Shown one piece after another: positions 1 to 11,059 of a stretch of DNA of 64,000 nucleotides. How positions within the stretch are numbered: the first letter of the stretch is position 1; every line of letters starts with the position of its first letter. The stretch lies in the NCBI GenBank assembly GCA_021030905.1, contig JAGFMI010000004.1:2046001-2110000 (forward strand), given 5' to 3'. The notes below the pieces were generated by a model. It was not told the origin of the DNA, made no database searches, and saw only the letters and a program-made list of their open reading frames with translations. This stretch comes from Pyrenula massariospora. Lineage: Eukaryota; Ascomycota; Eurotiomycetes; Pyrenulales; Pyrenulaceae. A program made the translations under genes and the position numbers.

Positions 1-59
1 TGGGAAAAGAATGCTTGCACGAACGCCCGGTTGCTGTCGTTGAATTCTGAGTCGTCCAT
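1..59 (-). CDS. N-terminus of a possible NSE1 (SMC5/6 complex) protein, cut by window edge
   Basis: A minus-strand reading frame starts with an ATG at 59 and is open to the window edge. Only 19 residues are visible, beginning MDDSEFNDSNRAFVQAFFS. The run NDSNRAFVQAF resembles the N-terminus of fungal NSE1, the RING-type subunit of the SMC5-SMC6 DNA-repair complex, but that is from memory and the piece is too short for certainty. The rest of the gene lies to the left of the window. No intron is visible in the fragment. Confidence 0.4.
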   Translation of the reverse strand, partial: MDDSEFNDSNRAFVQAFFS

Positions 60-772
60 TGTTTTCTACAGAGACCTACAATGCTCCGTGAAAATGAAGT
101 CTGACTTCAAGCTCTACCAACGGAGCGATCGGACTCTGGAAGGGTTATAAGTCGTGTTGGAGCAACATCGCCGAAATTTAACCGCTCCGCTGCTCGCCTC
201 TTCTCGAGGTCTGAACATGCGCGTCTGTCACGCCCTAACGGGCTCTGTACGGTACTTAAGGCTTTGTCTGAAAGCAATCAGATTGTGTTGCAGGAAATCT
301 CGTTGTTGAAACAAAGGCTACAATTTTGAATTTGTCCTCGTTTTTCCAAACCTTCACGCAGAGTAACGCAAAGCATGATCATCAAGCGGTTTTCGTGCAT
401 CTTATTGTTTCACTATCTCTGAAACCGTTACATTTTTACAGGTTCGTAGGGAAGAGACTTAACTGATGAAAATTTCGAATTCAGCTCGCGACAGGTGCGT
501 CCCTCGACGTAGAGAGGCACGTTAATGATTCTTATTGATCCCTTCGAATTTTTTTGGTAAATAAGGGTATGCTTTATAATAAATTACACTTCTCACTTGC
601 ACTTAATGGTGGCGAGCTGTTGTAAATGTATATTAAATGTTGGTGGCGCATCAGTATCTACTGTGATTTATTACCCTGATAACCGAAGTACAGCGGGTCA
701 TGATGCCATTTCTTTTCTTCATCTTACATACAGTCATAAGCCAGCTTGCATGCGTTATTCTACTCGTCAAAG
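60..772. other. Intergenic: upstream of the edge gene and 3' flank of the CHORD gene
   Basis: This stretch should hold the promoter of the minus-strand gene at the left edge and the 3' UTR of the CHORD gene. I see no convincing reading frame, tRNA or repeat in it. An AT-rich patch lies around 540-600. Confidence 0.5.
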
Positions 773-1862
773 CTATGAAGCTCTTCCAGGTCTTCCTACC
801 TGTATGATCTCTCCCGTCCTTGCATCGTCGCTGCGTAACACCGGCCAGCTCGCCCCGTCGGTCTTCACAAAATTCAATTCCAGCTTCGTCCCTAGAATCT
901 TGAATGTTGATGCCTCTTGGTCGATTGGACCGTACAGGGGTACGCTTGCCACAAAGCGCTTATTGTCAGCTGTGGGAAGGTCGAGGTCAAGGGTCGTCGG
1001 GGTGGAGAAGTTGACTTTGGCCTTAGTTTTGTCGATCTTTTTGAGGTAAAAGGATGCGATGACCGTAGTTGGGGTTTGGTAAAAATCAGATCTCGAGCCT
1101 TCATCAGCAAATACTCATATCTTAGAAATTTCCATTGTACCTACCGAACGGTCTCAAGTTTCTCTTCACCCTTCGGCCGTCCCTTCCCAACAAAAAGATG
1201 TCTCTTCTTCGTTTTGCACCCCTCAATCTTCAAGAACTCGTCAAATTCCAAAACCCGCCTCTTGCAGCATGTCCATCCTTTACTGCCTTCGTGGAATACA
1301 GGCTGCCCAGGATGATGGACACACTGTTCCTCGTCCCTCGAGATCGAGCTGTCGTACGTCCCCTGACAGCCCCGTCTCCTGCATGAAGCAGCTCTTGGGA
1401 TTGTAAACGAAGGATCATCGGATTCGGATTCTGGAGGTGCCGGAGAAGGTACGGGAGAAGGGGCTTTGACCGGCAGCGCAGCGCGGGACGATGGATCTGA
1501 AAGTAGTCCACTGTTAGGAGTGACGGAGATAGGTTTTGGAGCCGCTGGTTGAGGGATGTTTTCTTTTTGTGTCTGTTGCGGCGCAGGGGGAGGGGCGGGG
1601 GTATCGTCGACGGTCGAGTGTTTGCCCGTTGTGCATGGTGGAATCTCAAGAAACTCGTCGAAGGTCAAGACACGAGGTTTGCAGCATTTCCAGCCTGCGT
1701 GTGTGCTCCAATTAATTTTCGTTTCTGCCAAATATGGCGGGCGGAGGAAAGCTTACCTTTCTGCCCCTCATGAAATTCTGGTGGGCCAGGATGGTAGACA
1801 CAAGGCTCATCTGGATCAGTGAAGACTTTACCGCAGCCTTTGTGAACGCATTTCTGCGCCAT
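773..1862 (-). CDS. CHORD and CS domain protein (Rar1/CHP-1 type HSP90 co-chaperone)
   Basis: Two zinc-binding CHORD domains are followed by a CS (p23-like) domain. CHORD1 starts at the first residues (MAQKCVHKGCGKVF, then YHPGPPEFHEGQKG and, after an intron, WKCCKPRVLTFDEF). CHORD2 carries CRRRGCQGTY, HHPGQPVFHEGSKGWTCC and KRRVLEFDEFLKIEGC. A Pro-rich linker of about 80 residues separates them. The CS domain begins DFYQTPTTVIASFYLKK and ends near SWPVLRSDD. Introns at 1695-1756 and 1092-1144 give a 324-residue frame; the second uses a GAG acceptor, which is unusual. The family binds HSP90 and supports SGT1-dependent client folding, including immune receptors in plants. The start is 309 bp from the divergent glutaredoxin-like gene, so the two probably share a promoter region. 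Confidence 0.9.
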
Positions 1863-2171
1863 TTGAACAATTGTGGGGATCGCAATCGTACTTGAACGGG
1901 AGTTTCGCTTTTTTGGCAGTTGGACGAGGCGGTAAGGCTGATCAAGAAGCTCCGGAGCTGTCGTGCTTGGCAGGGTCTCGAAGCCCCCGCCCCTACCACA
2001 GGCACTGAAGCTTCTGACCAAATCAAAGCACCTCATGATCTTTTAGACAGAATTTTTCTACAATCAGATCTTCTAACTACAAAGATTGTGATTGTGCGCA
2101 AAAGGGAAGCCATTGATTACCTAGGTCACTAAATCTTAAGTTTTTGTTGTTGATTGTTTTGATCCTTCCTA
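1863..2171. promoter_or_regulatory. Divergent promoter region, CHORD gene and glutaredoxin-like gene
   Basis: This 309 bp region separates two start codons that face away from each other and must contain both promoters. It is AT-rich close to 2040-2165. No specific binding site is claimed. Confidence 0.5.
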
Positions 2172-2498
2172 ATGAGGGTGACTGGTGGGCTGTTGCAACA
2201 GAGTCTGCGGCTGACTCTCTTCACTCGGGCCAATTGCTCCCTCTGTGATACTGCGAAAGAAGTCCTGAATCATGTGCGAAATACGAGAGCTGTCGGCTAC
2301 GAGGAAGTCGACGTGATGCAACACAAGAGATGGAGAGATTTGTACGAGTTCGACACGCCAGTGCTCCATGTTGAGACCACCAAGAATTTATGTGCTACAA
2401 GCAGTGTCGGCAATGAAGTCCAGAAGCTGATGCATCGGTTTTCCGAGGAAGACGTGAACTCGCTCATTGATAGGACTGAAGCCGAAGCACTTTCCTGA
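2172..2498 (+). CDS. Glutaredoxin-like small protein (DUF836 family)
   Basis: This is a single-exon protein of 108 residues with a thioredoxin-like fold signature. The motif LFTRANCSLCDTAKEVL (about residues 15-31) has a CxxC redox pair, CSLC, directly after the first predicted beta strand. The segment FDTPVLHV (about residues 60-67) supplies the cis-proline region. Length and motif order match the glutaredoxin 2-like/DUF836 proteins such as yeast YDR286C. A role as a small thiol oxidoreductase, perhaps mitochondrial, is inferred from the family; no substrate can be named. The stop codon lies about 150 bp from the stop of the convergent aldolase gene. Confidence 0.85.
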   Translation: MRVTGGLLQQSLRLTLFTRANCSLCDTAKEVLNHVRNTRAVGYEEVDVMQHKRWRDLYEFDTPVLHVETTKNLCATSSVGNEVQKLMHRFSEEDVNSLIDRTEAEALS

Positions 2499-2649
2499 TA
2501 TACCAAGGAATCTTGTTGGAATTTTAAACAGACCAGCCACAGCTTCGAATAACGCATCGTCTGGGTCATAGAGCTGTCAATGGCAGATTCAATATCCGCC
2601 TCCGCCACGTAATCATATTTGAGATTCTATATGCTGGCATTTAGCCATG

Positions 2650-3722
2650 CTATTTCTGTTCTGAGGAGCCTGTGCCATATGGAAGTCCTTTAAGGTTCTC
2701 AACAACTTTTGATCCTTCCGGACCTTTTGCTGCTTTTAAGGACTGAGAAAAGAAAGTGGGAACGGCTACTACATCAGCGACCACAGACACCTACACATTG
2801 AATCAGTCAATATGAAACTCATTCAAAAGTCTCAACTCACCATCTGGAATCCCTCGTCAGCATACATCTTGGCTTGCTCGCCTGATATGCTGTAGATACC
2901 TGCTTTTTTTCCCGCAGACTTTGCTGCTATCCGAATCTTGGCGATTGCGTCTTTCAGTGGCTGAGGCACTTCTCCCAGTATAGGGTGCCCAAGGTTGTTG
3001 CCGAGATCATATGGTCCGATTAGCAGAACATCGATCCCGGGAACCTTGGCGATTTCTTCTACCTAATTCTTGTGTCAAAAAGCTGGCACGGTGTATGCGT
3101 TGTTTTCATACGTTCTCGAAGGCTTCCTTAGTCTCAATCTGCACTATCGTGACCAGCCCGTCGTTCGCTTGTTGCAAATACTCGGCTCCTGTAGGGTCTC
3201 CGAAACAATGCATTGTGAAAGGACTTCCATACCCTCTTTGACCAGCCGGTGGAAATTTTACAGTCTGCACTAATCTTCTTGCATCGTCTGCAGTGTACAG
3301 AAGCGGCACGACTATTCCATGAGCACCAGAGTCTAAGGCACCTGCATGTTATTTCAGCTACTATCCCGAAATAGACCTTTATCCATCATACGCTTCACCA
3401 TCCACCCTTCATTGGCAGGTATCCGGACGACGGGACTTACGCCAGCGCTAGCGATCGCGGCAACAGAATCGTGCATTTCCTTGTCTACAAACTCATCGCA
3501 TTGTCAGCGATTACAAAGGTTCGATCCTTACGGGGAAATGATGCGCATCATACCTGCTATGTTGCCATGCTCGCAGTCTACACAAACCCAGTCAAAGCCC
3601 GACTTGGCGATCAGTCTTGAGTGGTTCGTTCCTGGAATCATCTGCCATGCTCCAAATGACAGGCCGCTCCCCGCATTCAGAGCCCGCTGGAGGCGGTTGG
3701 CCCTCTGCACAATAGACGCCAT
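2650..3722 (-). CDS. HpcH/HpaI family aldolase
   Basis: This is a multi-exon gene for a class II, metal-dependent pyruvate-type aldolase of the HpcH/HpaI family, related to 2,4-dihydroxyhept-2-ene-1,7-dioate aldolase. The first exon gives MASIVQRANRLQRALNAGSG, then FGAWQMIPG and WVCVDCEHGNIA, where the Asp/Glu-His region forms the active site. Later exons carry VSPVVRIPANEGWMVKRMMDKG, GAHGIVVPLLYTADDARRLV and, near the C-terminus, PGIDVLLIGPYDLGNNLG, a hallmark of the family. The last exon ends GLPYGTGSSEQK before the TAG at 2650-2652. At least four short introns interrupt it, and I have not fixed every boundary. The natural substrate in fungi is uncertain. The gene is convergent with the glutaredoxin-like gene. 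Confidence 0.87.
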
Positions 3723-4450
3723 TTTGGTATAAGATATGTGGGTGCACGTTTCTGATAAGATGCGTTCGAAATGATTGGTGTATATCGTTCTAACGGCTTG
3801 TAATCTATGTGAGCCTGTGATGTAGAAGAAACAAAAATTTATCTGATAAGATTAGGGACGAGGGGCCGAGGGGCAGTTTGATCGGGTCAGCGGTCTATTG
3901 ATCTACCGAGTAGGTTTCGGTGGATCCTTCAAAGTTCAGGTAAAGGTTTATCAGAGAGATACACAGGAGCGGCCAGGACAAAGCAGACCACCGTCCTTAT
4001 GCTCAGCAGAATTTGTGTTTCCACGTTCAATCGTGAAGAAATGGCGTTGAAGTGTTCCTGTGCATTGGTTGCCAAGTACTATTGCTGTGAGCTTTGCAGC
4101 CAATGATCGGGACTCTAGGAGAAGGCTGGCTGCAGCCTTGTCGTCAAAGTTCACCCCCACCATCCCTCCTTCATCTTTGTGTAACGGCTGCCTCATGGTT
4201 GCTGCCCAGGCAGATCCTTCACAAGCACGCCCGAGTCTCGAATGATGCTGCCTCTGAAGATGTGCACGCAGTGTCCTAGGCATCGTACGTTGATTTATCT
4301 AAGAGTCGATCTCCTGCCAGCCGACAAAAAGTGAAACGCCGAACTGGAGCAACCGAAGCGCCAAGGTCTAGACTCAAGTTGCGTATTCGAGCTCCAACAG
4401 AAGATTCAATTCAAAAATCATCCGCGAGCTGGACGGCAACTCAATTCACC
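3723..4450. promoter_or_regulatory. Divergent promoter region, aldolase and USP gene
   Basis: This 728 bp region separates the aldolase start (minus strand) from the chosen USP start (plus strand). Open frames here, such as 3951-4283 on the minus strand, have low-complexity composition and no recognisable domain. I see nothing else in it. Confidence 0.45.
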
Positions 4451-6660
4451 ATGTCTCTAGAAGCTGCACTCGATCAAGAAAGGCGAGAGGTCATGGAGTT
4501 ACTTGAGGGCAAGTCGAACCAAGCCGCCAGCGCTTCCGCCAAACGAGATAGAAATGCGAGCCCTGTACCAGCTGTAAGAAGCATGCTCGACGTGTCTACT
4601 GAGAGAACACCAAGGCATGGTTCGATAGCTGGCATAGGTGTCGGCATCACTCCTGCTCCTCCTCGTTCGTCTGTCCGAAGCCTGCTAGATCCTCAAAGCG
4701 CGCCTCCAACAAATCCAACCCATAGCCCCAATACCTCTCCCACCTCTCCCCAGCATCCGTCCCGAAACCGACAGAGAAGCTCCTCGGATGCCGCCAGCGC
4801 TATGGCAAAAGTCAGTGATAGGCAAGGGGTTGACATTGGCAGCGACTACCAATTCGACATGCTGCCGAGCATAGCAAATCAGGCATTGCCAAAACGAGTC
4901 GGTCAAGCAGGCCGGATAGGGGAATTTTCGTCTTCGGCAATGGCAGCGGCAATGTCTGGCGACCTTAACTCTCTGCCGTCACTCAATCCGAGCCTTGGTG
5001 TCAGAACATCAAGGTCACCTTCTGCGAGGGTCGGTCGTTCATCGTCTCCCAGTGCAACGATGCTCGGCTCGCAGCCGTATATGCCATCGAGCGCCCAAGG
5101 AAGATACGTAACAGATTCAGGAAAGGTTATTGACCTGGGAAAGGCGTATAAAAGGTTATCCGATGCTGCGCTTCTTAAGTCTGGGGGTAGCCTCTCTGAG
5201 GCAACCCGTAAGAATAGCTCTAGAAACCGAGGCAGTAGCGTTGACTCTGGATCACCAGCTGGAGACCTACGTCTTGAAAAAGATCCTCCGAATGAGCTTG
5301 ACAGTAGAGACCCGAGCGGAGACAGCAGTGAAGAGGAAGACGATGAAGAGATGAGTTCTGAGGAGGACTCTCAGTCGGAGGCATCCCGCGGAAGACGCAG
5401 GAGGAGACGAAAAGGATCCAGCGGGCCAGACTCAGAATTGTCTGGGAGCGACGTTGATAAAAAAGGGAGAACAACAATAAATATGGGTCGAATAAAAGGA
5501 GAAAGGGGGAAAGCTCAAAGCTTGCTGGCCGCCGCTGAAGAAGAAAGTAAGATCTTCTCTTTATTTGCCTCAGAATCCCAGACTGATCCTACATCTTAGG
5601 GATGAAATTAAGTTCAAGGCTTAAGTCCAAGTCATACTCGGAGCCATCGATTTCAGTCACGAGCCCTGGTGGTGAGAAATTAGCACCTAAGAAATCAGGA
5701 GTACATCCTCACACTAGCTTTGATCATACAACGTCCGGTGTTGAGTCTGCCGTCTCTTCAGACAATGATGAAGGTGTTTCTGACATCAAGCGCGCTCAAA
5801 AGCTTAGCATCAACCTTTCTCATATTGACAGCTCAGTGCCAAATCGTGCCATCCGTTTAATTCTACGCGGGGACTTCGCTCAGATGCAGCAAGAAAGTCA
5901 GGATGGGTCTCGGAGACAGAGACTCTACTTGGTTGCTACTGATGCGAGCGACGAATCCAAGTACGCTCTTGAATGGACCATTGGGACTATCCTACGTGAT
6001 GGAGACACTCTATTTGCGATATATGCAGCCGAGGAGGAATCTAGCGCAATTAAGGGTGACGAAAGCGCGCATATAGGAGAAGGCGCAAAAGCAGTCGAAG
6101 ATGCGGTCAGCACCCTAGAATCACTGACACAACGGGCTCAGTCCAACCCTCTCTCTGCGAATGTACCAATCTCTCAGGCAGGCTACTTGCCTGCCACAAC
6201 ACCAGGAAGCCGGGCTGGCTCACGCGATACGCGTGGCGTATCCAAGCTTGAAGCGGAGCGCACCAGGGCCGTGGAAGAAATTACGACAACATGCCTCAAA
6301 TTACTGAGAAAGACCCGTCTGCAAGTCCGTGTGGCTGTGGAGGTAATTCATTGCAAAAGCCCAAAACATATGATCACGGAAGCTGTAAGTATCCATCCAA
6401 ATCACCATAAAATCGAACCTAACATATGTTAGATCGATGGTCTCGAACCTACGCTCGTAGTTCTTGGCTCAAGAGGCCGCAGTGCCTTGAAAGGGGTCCT
6501 TCTTGGGTCGTTCTCGAACTACCTGGTCACAAAGTCATCCGTGCCTGTCATGGTTGCAAGGAAGAAGCTTAGGAAGCATGCCAAATTCAAAAACACAAAC
6601 ATTCGATTATCCAACAATCTCACGAACCCCAAGAGACTGGCGAGTGCCAAGATCGATTAG
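4451..6660 (+). CDS. Universal stress protein (UspA-like) domain protein with long disordered N-terminus
   Basis: Three exons (4451-5546, 5600-6384, 6433-6660) join into 702 residues. The first 450 or so are Ser/Pro-rich and disordered, with an acidic run (SSEEEDDEEMSSEEDSQSE) followed by a basic RRRRRR patch. The USP domain starts at RLYLVATDASDESKYALEW and ends with a nucleotide-binding motif GSRGRSALKGVLLGS that fits G-2X-G-9X-G-S, so this is an ATP-binding USP type. The tail PVMVARKKLRKHAKF follows. The start at MSLEAALDQERREVMELLEG was chosen because it begins a coherent amphipathic segment; the frame is open further upstream. The role is probably stress signalling, inferred from the family. 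Confidence 0.85.
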
Positions 6661-7255
6661 CGATTGTGACTTTGAAATCGTCAGCTCGGCAAGCTTCAAA
6701 GCCGGCCCATGGAATGAGAGTTTATCAGAAACCGCTCTAGACTCTGTGGTGATATCGATGTGAATCTTGAAGACTATGGGACGACGAGGTCCCTCTGGCT
6801 ATGGAGAGGCTTGCAGAAACGCTATCATCTCTAGAAAGAGTAGGCTATCGATACCTCGTATAGCCTAATGGTTCTAAATGAGATCATGACACTCATTTTT
6901 AACCACGACGAATATTTTTGCAGTGTAAAGTTTCTTCATGCTAGACACCCGTAGGCTTCATCTACTGAGAATTCTCTTTCCTAGCCATGACGGAGAATCG
7001 GTCACGTGAATCTCAAAGCACGTGATATACAAACGCGGGCCTTATCTCTGCACCTTATCCGCCAATCTTGCACCGACGCCTTGATAAAGCCAATTGCATA
7101 GACGGGCCCAGAATGTACAAGCCAGAGCCGATCATGGATCTCCGTGGGGCTTCGACTTTCAACAACAAGCTATATCCTGTGTTCCCAGTACTTATTGTCA
7201 AAACGCCATCTCTCAATGTGGTCAGTAAGGATCTATCAAAAGTCACCAGGGATTC
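6661..7255. other. Intergenic between USP and CLC genes
   Basis: This region of 595 bp holds the 3' flank of the USP gene and the promoter of the CLC gene. Both genes point the same way. A CACGTG-like core occurs near 7005-7025 (gtcacgtgaa and gcacgtgata), two E-box-like CACGTG hexamers about 15 bp apart, which could bind bHLH factors. No gene is seen. Confidence 0.4.
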
Positions 7256-9628
7256 ATGGATCACAATCCAGAGCATGCAGACGAACATAGTAGGCTTCTG
7301 CCTCGCGACCGGAGGCTGAGCAGCCTTGCTCATGCTGAGGATGCGGCCTCCATTATCTCGTCTCACCTAAGCAAAGACGAACTCTTGCTCTCGGACACAG
7401 CTGTTGGAGAAAGGCTGCCTTACAATGACTACACTACCATTGACTGGCTACACGATCTTGTATGACGATCAAACGCTTCATGTACAGGTGACTGTCCTTA
7501 TTGCTGACACACTGGCCGCAATATCTAGGTCAAGGATTCTTTTAGATTTCGATCTGTGCATTCCTTACGAGGCTTACGAGGCGCATTGTACGCTGCCTTT
7601 GATGCCTGCGAAGGCTGGATTGCAGCTGCGGCGATTGGAATCTTCACGGCATGCGTGGCCTTCCTTGTTGATATTGCCGTGGCCACTGTCAGTGACTGGA
7701 AGAGTGGCTATTGCAAGGGCAATATCTTGGCTAGCAGAGAAAACTGCTGCACCGGAAAATCTCCCCTACTTACGCGCTCGAACGTCGGTGAAACGTGCTC
7801 GAGATGGCATGCTTGGAGTCATGACTACGCTGCATCGTTCGGAATTTACGTTGGCTTCGCACTTGCATTTGGCATCTTGAGTGGCTCAGTGACAATGCTT
7901 ACTAAGAAGTCATTGCCAGCTGCTTCTCCGGGCCTAGGGGACAAATTCCAGTCAGAGAGTGTTTCTTATGAGGACCAAACAGCCGGTAAATCTATGTACA
8001 TGGCTGCTGGTTCTGGAATTCCCGAGATCAAGACGATCTTGTCTGGCTTCGTCATCCCGCATTTTCTCGATTTCAAGGTCCTTGTTGTCAAGGCGATCGG
8101 CTCAACCTTCGCAGTCTCAACAGGTATGTGTCTTGGGAAAGAAGGCCCCTTCGTCCATATAAGCACCTGTGTTGCATATCTTGTTGCCATGAGATTCCAT
8201 AAATACAGGGAAAATGGTCGAAAGATGCGTGAGATGTTAGCTGCTGGCTGCGCATCAGGCTTGTCCGTCGCATTCGGAGCCCCTATAGGTGGCGTGCTTT
8301 TCAGCTATGAAGAAATCAGCACTTACTTCCCACGGAAAGTTCTGTGGAGAGCTTTCCTGTGTTCGCTGTTTGCTGCAATTGTGCTAAAAGCTCTTAATCC
8401 AACCGGCACGGGAAAGCTGGTCTTATTCGAGACGAACTATGGCACAACGTACAAACCCGAGCATTATCTGCTTTTTGTGCTGTTGGGAGTCGCTGGAGGT
8501 CTTTTTGGAGGTGTTTTCTGCAAAGCCAATTTTTTGTGGTCAAAGTCATTTCGCAAGTACTCAATTATCAAGAACCACCCGGTTTTTGAAACCTTTCTGG
8601 TGGTTCTCGTAACAGCTTTAGTGCAGTATCCCAACCCTATGACCAGAGAACCCGGCGACGTGATCATCAAAAATCTTCTAGTCGACTGCTCTGGGGCCTC
8701 CTCGGATAGCTGGGTATGCGAGCAAGAAGCTCGGGGAACCAACGGGAAGTATGTTGGGTGGTTGGTCTATGGTACTTTGGCCAAGCTTCTTCTTACCATT
8801 GTGACATTTGGAGTGAAAGTTCCGAGTGGAATCATCATCCCGGCGCTTGACGCAGGCTCATTCTTTGGCCGCTTAGTTGGACAGCTCGTTCCGTCGATAT
8901 CCCCGGGCATCTTTGCCATGGTCGGAGCAGCTGGCTTTCTTGCCGGCGTGTCTCGGATGACGATCTCACTTTGTGTGATCATGTTTGAACTGACCGGAGA
9001 GCTAGAATACGTCGTGCCACATATGATCGCCATCCTTGTGGCAAAATGGGTGGCCGACGCGTTGGAACGAGAGGGCGTATATGACTTGGCGCAAACGGTT
9101 CTGGGCCATCCGTTTCTCGACCTCGATCACGCAATGTCACTTGTACAACGGGAATCTTGGCGAGTGGAGGAGCTCATACCGCCAGAACAGACGATGAAAG
9201 AAATCACAGTCGAAGTACCACCGGATGGCAAGGTACCGAGGGCGGTCCTTGCGGAGAAGTTGGCCCAGCTCCACCGCCGCGGGTTGATGGATGCCGGGCT
9301 TGTCCTGGTACAAAACGGCATGTTGCGAGGGTACCTGGCCGAAGGGGAGTTGGAGTTTGGGCTCAGGGACGTTGGGAAGGTGTGGGATAATAAGTCCCGG
9401 GTCCGACTGCTGAGCCCGGCGGAGCATGATTCCGAGTTCGATCTCAGCATGTTCGTGGACCGGACACCGCTGGCTATCAGCGCTGATTCCCCGATGGAAT
9501 ATGCTGTGGAAATGTTTGGAAAGCTTGGTCTCCGCCACCTCTGTGTGGTCGATGGGAGAGATGGAAAGCTCGTTGGGGTTATCATCAAAAAGCGACTGGT
9601 TGTCTGGCTTGAGAAGCTCAACCACTAA
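7256..9628 (+). CDS. CLC-type voltage-gated chloride channel/transporter with CBS pair
   Basis: Exon 1 (7256-7459) and exon 2 (7529-9628) give 767 residues. The cytosolic N-terminus contains YNDYTTIDWLHDL and FRSVHSLRGLRG, as in Gef1/ClC-3 relatives. The anion pathway motifs are GSGIPE (about 229-234), GKEGPFVH (about 271-278, with the gating Glu at 273) and VPSGIIIPAL. The segment GGVLFSYEEISTYFP supplies Glu329/330, the proton-glutamate position, so a chloride/proton exchanger rather than a pure channel is likely. Two C-terminal CBS domains follow, the last ending LVGVIIKKRLVVWLEKLNH. By family it acts in Golgi, endosome or vacuole membranes to balance charge during acidification. No key residue is missing. 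Confidence 0.92.
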
Positions 9629-11059
9629 ATTTAGCTATAATCTATTACCATAAACCTACCATCACCATCACAGATGACAAGCGCTTGGAGCCGGACATTT
9701 TGGCGCCACGGGGTTCTTTGACACAACCGTGGCAACACGTGCGACGCAATGGTTTTTGCGATGTTAGAGAACGTGCCCATCAGGCTTGGGGGCTGACCTC
9801 GCGGTAAAGAAGACCATGGGTTTCTGTCGGGAACCAAAGAAGCCGGGGTTTGGTGAGGTCGAGGGCCCAAGCTCCGATCGACCAGGAACCTGACGAGGGA
9901 GATGTTTTGAATCGCCAAGACGGGACCAGACGAGAAGTCCCCAAGAAAGGTCTGGTGGAGATCCAACACCACCGAGCTTTCCGCCCGACAGCGACCGTCA
10001 CGGTGGTTTGAAGACGAAATTAGATCCTGCAGTGGCCTGCATATCGGCAGTCTTCAGGTAGATTGTACGGTCTGCGAGCTGCTGACCAAGTCTGCACACA
10101 AGGCGTCCAGAAACAGAACTGCAAGCCCCACCCCTGAAAACACTTCCACACGTTTCATCTTGGCGCCGCCCATCATTAGTCGAGATCTGGGAATTAGCGA
10201 CGCCGTAGCAGGGGTCGATCGAAACAGCGGAAGATCAGTGGCCCGTGGGCAGATTGGACGACATCCATCGTCCATCGGCGAGCTCACGCTTTCTGCAAGC
10301 TCCTTTTCCCTGTCACACCTTCGTCCGGAAAGCTGTGCCACCTTTGCGGCGTCAGAGCTTCCATCACGAGTGAATCTCCCAGCCGGTCCAGCCCAGCCAC
10401 CTGTACCTTCGAAACGTTTCTGGAGCCAGCTTTGCGGCAGAAGAAAAGGGAGACGTGCTTCCGCACCGTTACTTCAACATCAAGCAGAGCTTCGGACATC
10501 ACTGCTCGGATTTTGCCTCTTCCAGGCTCTCTGCGAGACTCATGTCTCACCGGATGCGCCCGATCCCCAATCAGCCATCCTAGAGCCCCGTTAGCTTCAA
10601 GAAATGCCAACAAAGCTTAGCTCTGCGGCCCCAGGGGTAGACAGAAACTAGTTCTAATTCTGAAGTCGGTAAAAAGTGCAGCACGGCCGTCATCTGGGGA
10701 TACGAGATGACGACCTTGCCCGTGCAGGCCCCCGGCCGGCCCTCAGGTACGGTGCATTCCTCGCGGTTAAAAGAGGCTGACGGGTGCCGGGATCGGGATC
10801 AAGAAACTTATATTTCCGGCCTTCCCACGTTTCTTCTTGGCTTTCTTCACCTCGCGCTTACCGGCTGTGTGATTCCTCTCTTTGTTCAATTGTGTTTGCT
10901 GTCGAGTCATCTGCTTCGCCATCTTCTGACCTCATCCTACGCTCGCTGTACGATTACTTCCCAGCAGCTTGATTTCCCTTCTTCCCCAAGTCATCCAGCC
11001 ACAGCAAACATATTTCTCGAGCCCTGGAAACAAACCTTTAAGCAAACAAGCAAGGCATC
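9629..11059. other. Long intergenic region upstream of the SOD gene
   Basis: This 1.43 kb region lies between the CLC stop and the SOD start. Several short frames are open on both strands, but none shows a domain or sensible composition. The last 200 bp are pyrimidine-rich (cttcttggctttcttcacc), which is common for fungal core promoters and 5' UTRs. A long promoter for the secreted SOD is the simplest reading. Confidence 0.45.

Noticed and set aside
3505-3540. tRNA-like B box (GGTTCGATCC) on the plus strand
   Set aside because: It lies in an intron of the aldolase gene and has no A box or cloverleaf around it.
10160-10613. Overlapping open frames on both strands upstream of the SOD gene
   Set aside because: Mixed composition without domains or splice logic; most likely chance frames in a long promoter.
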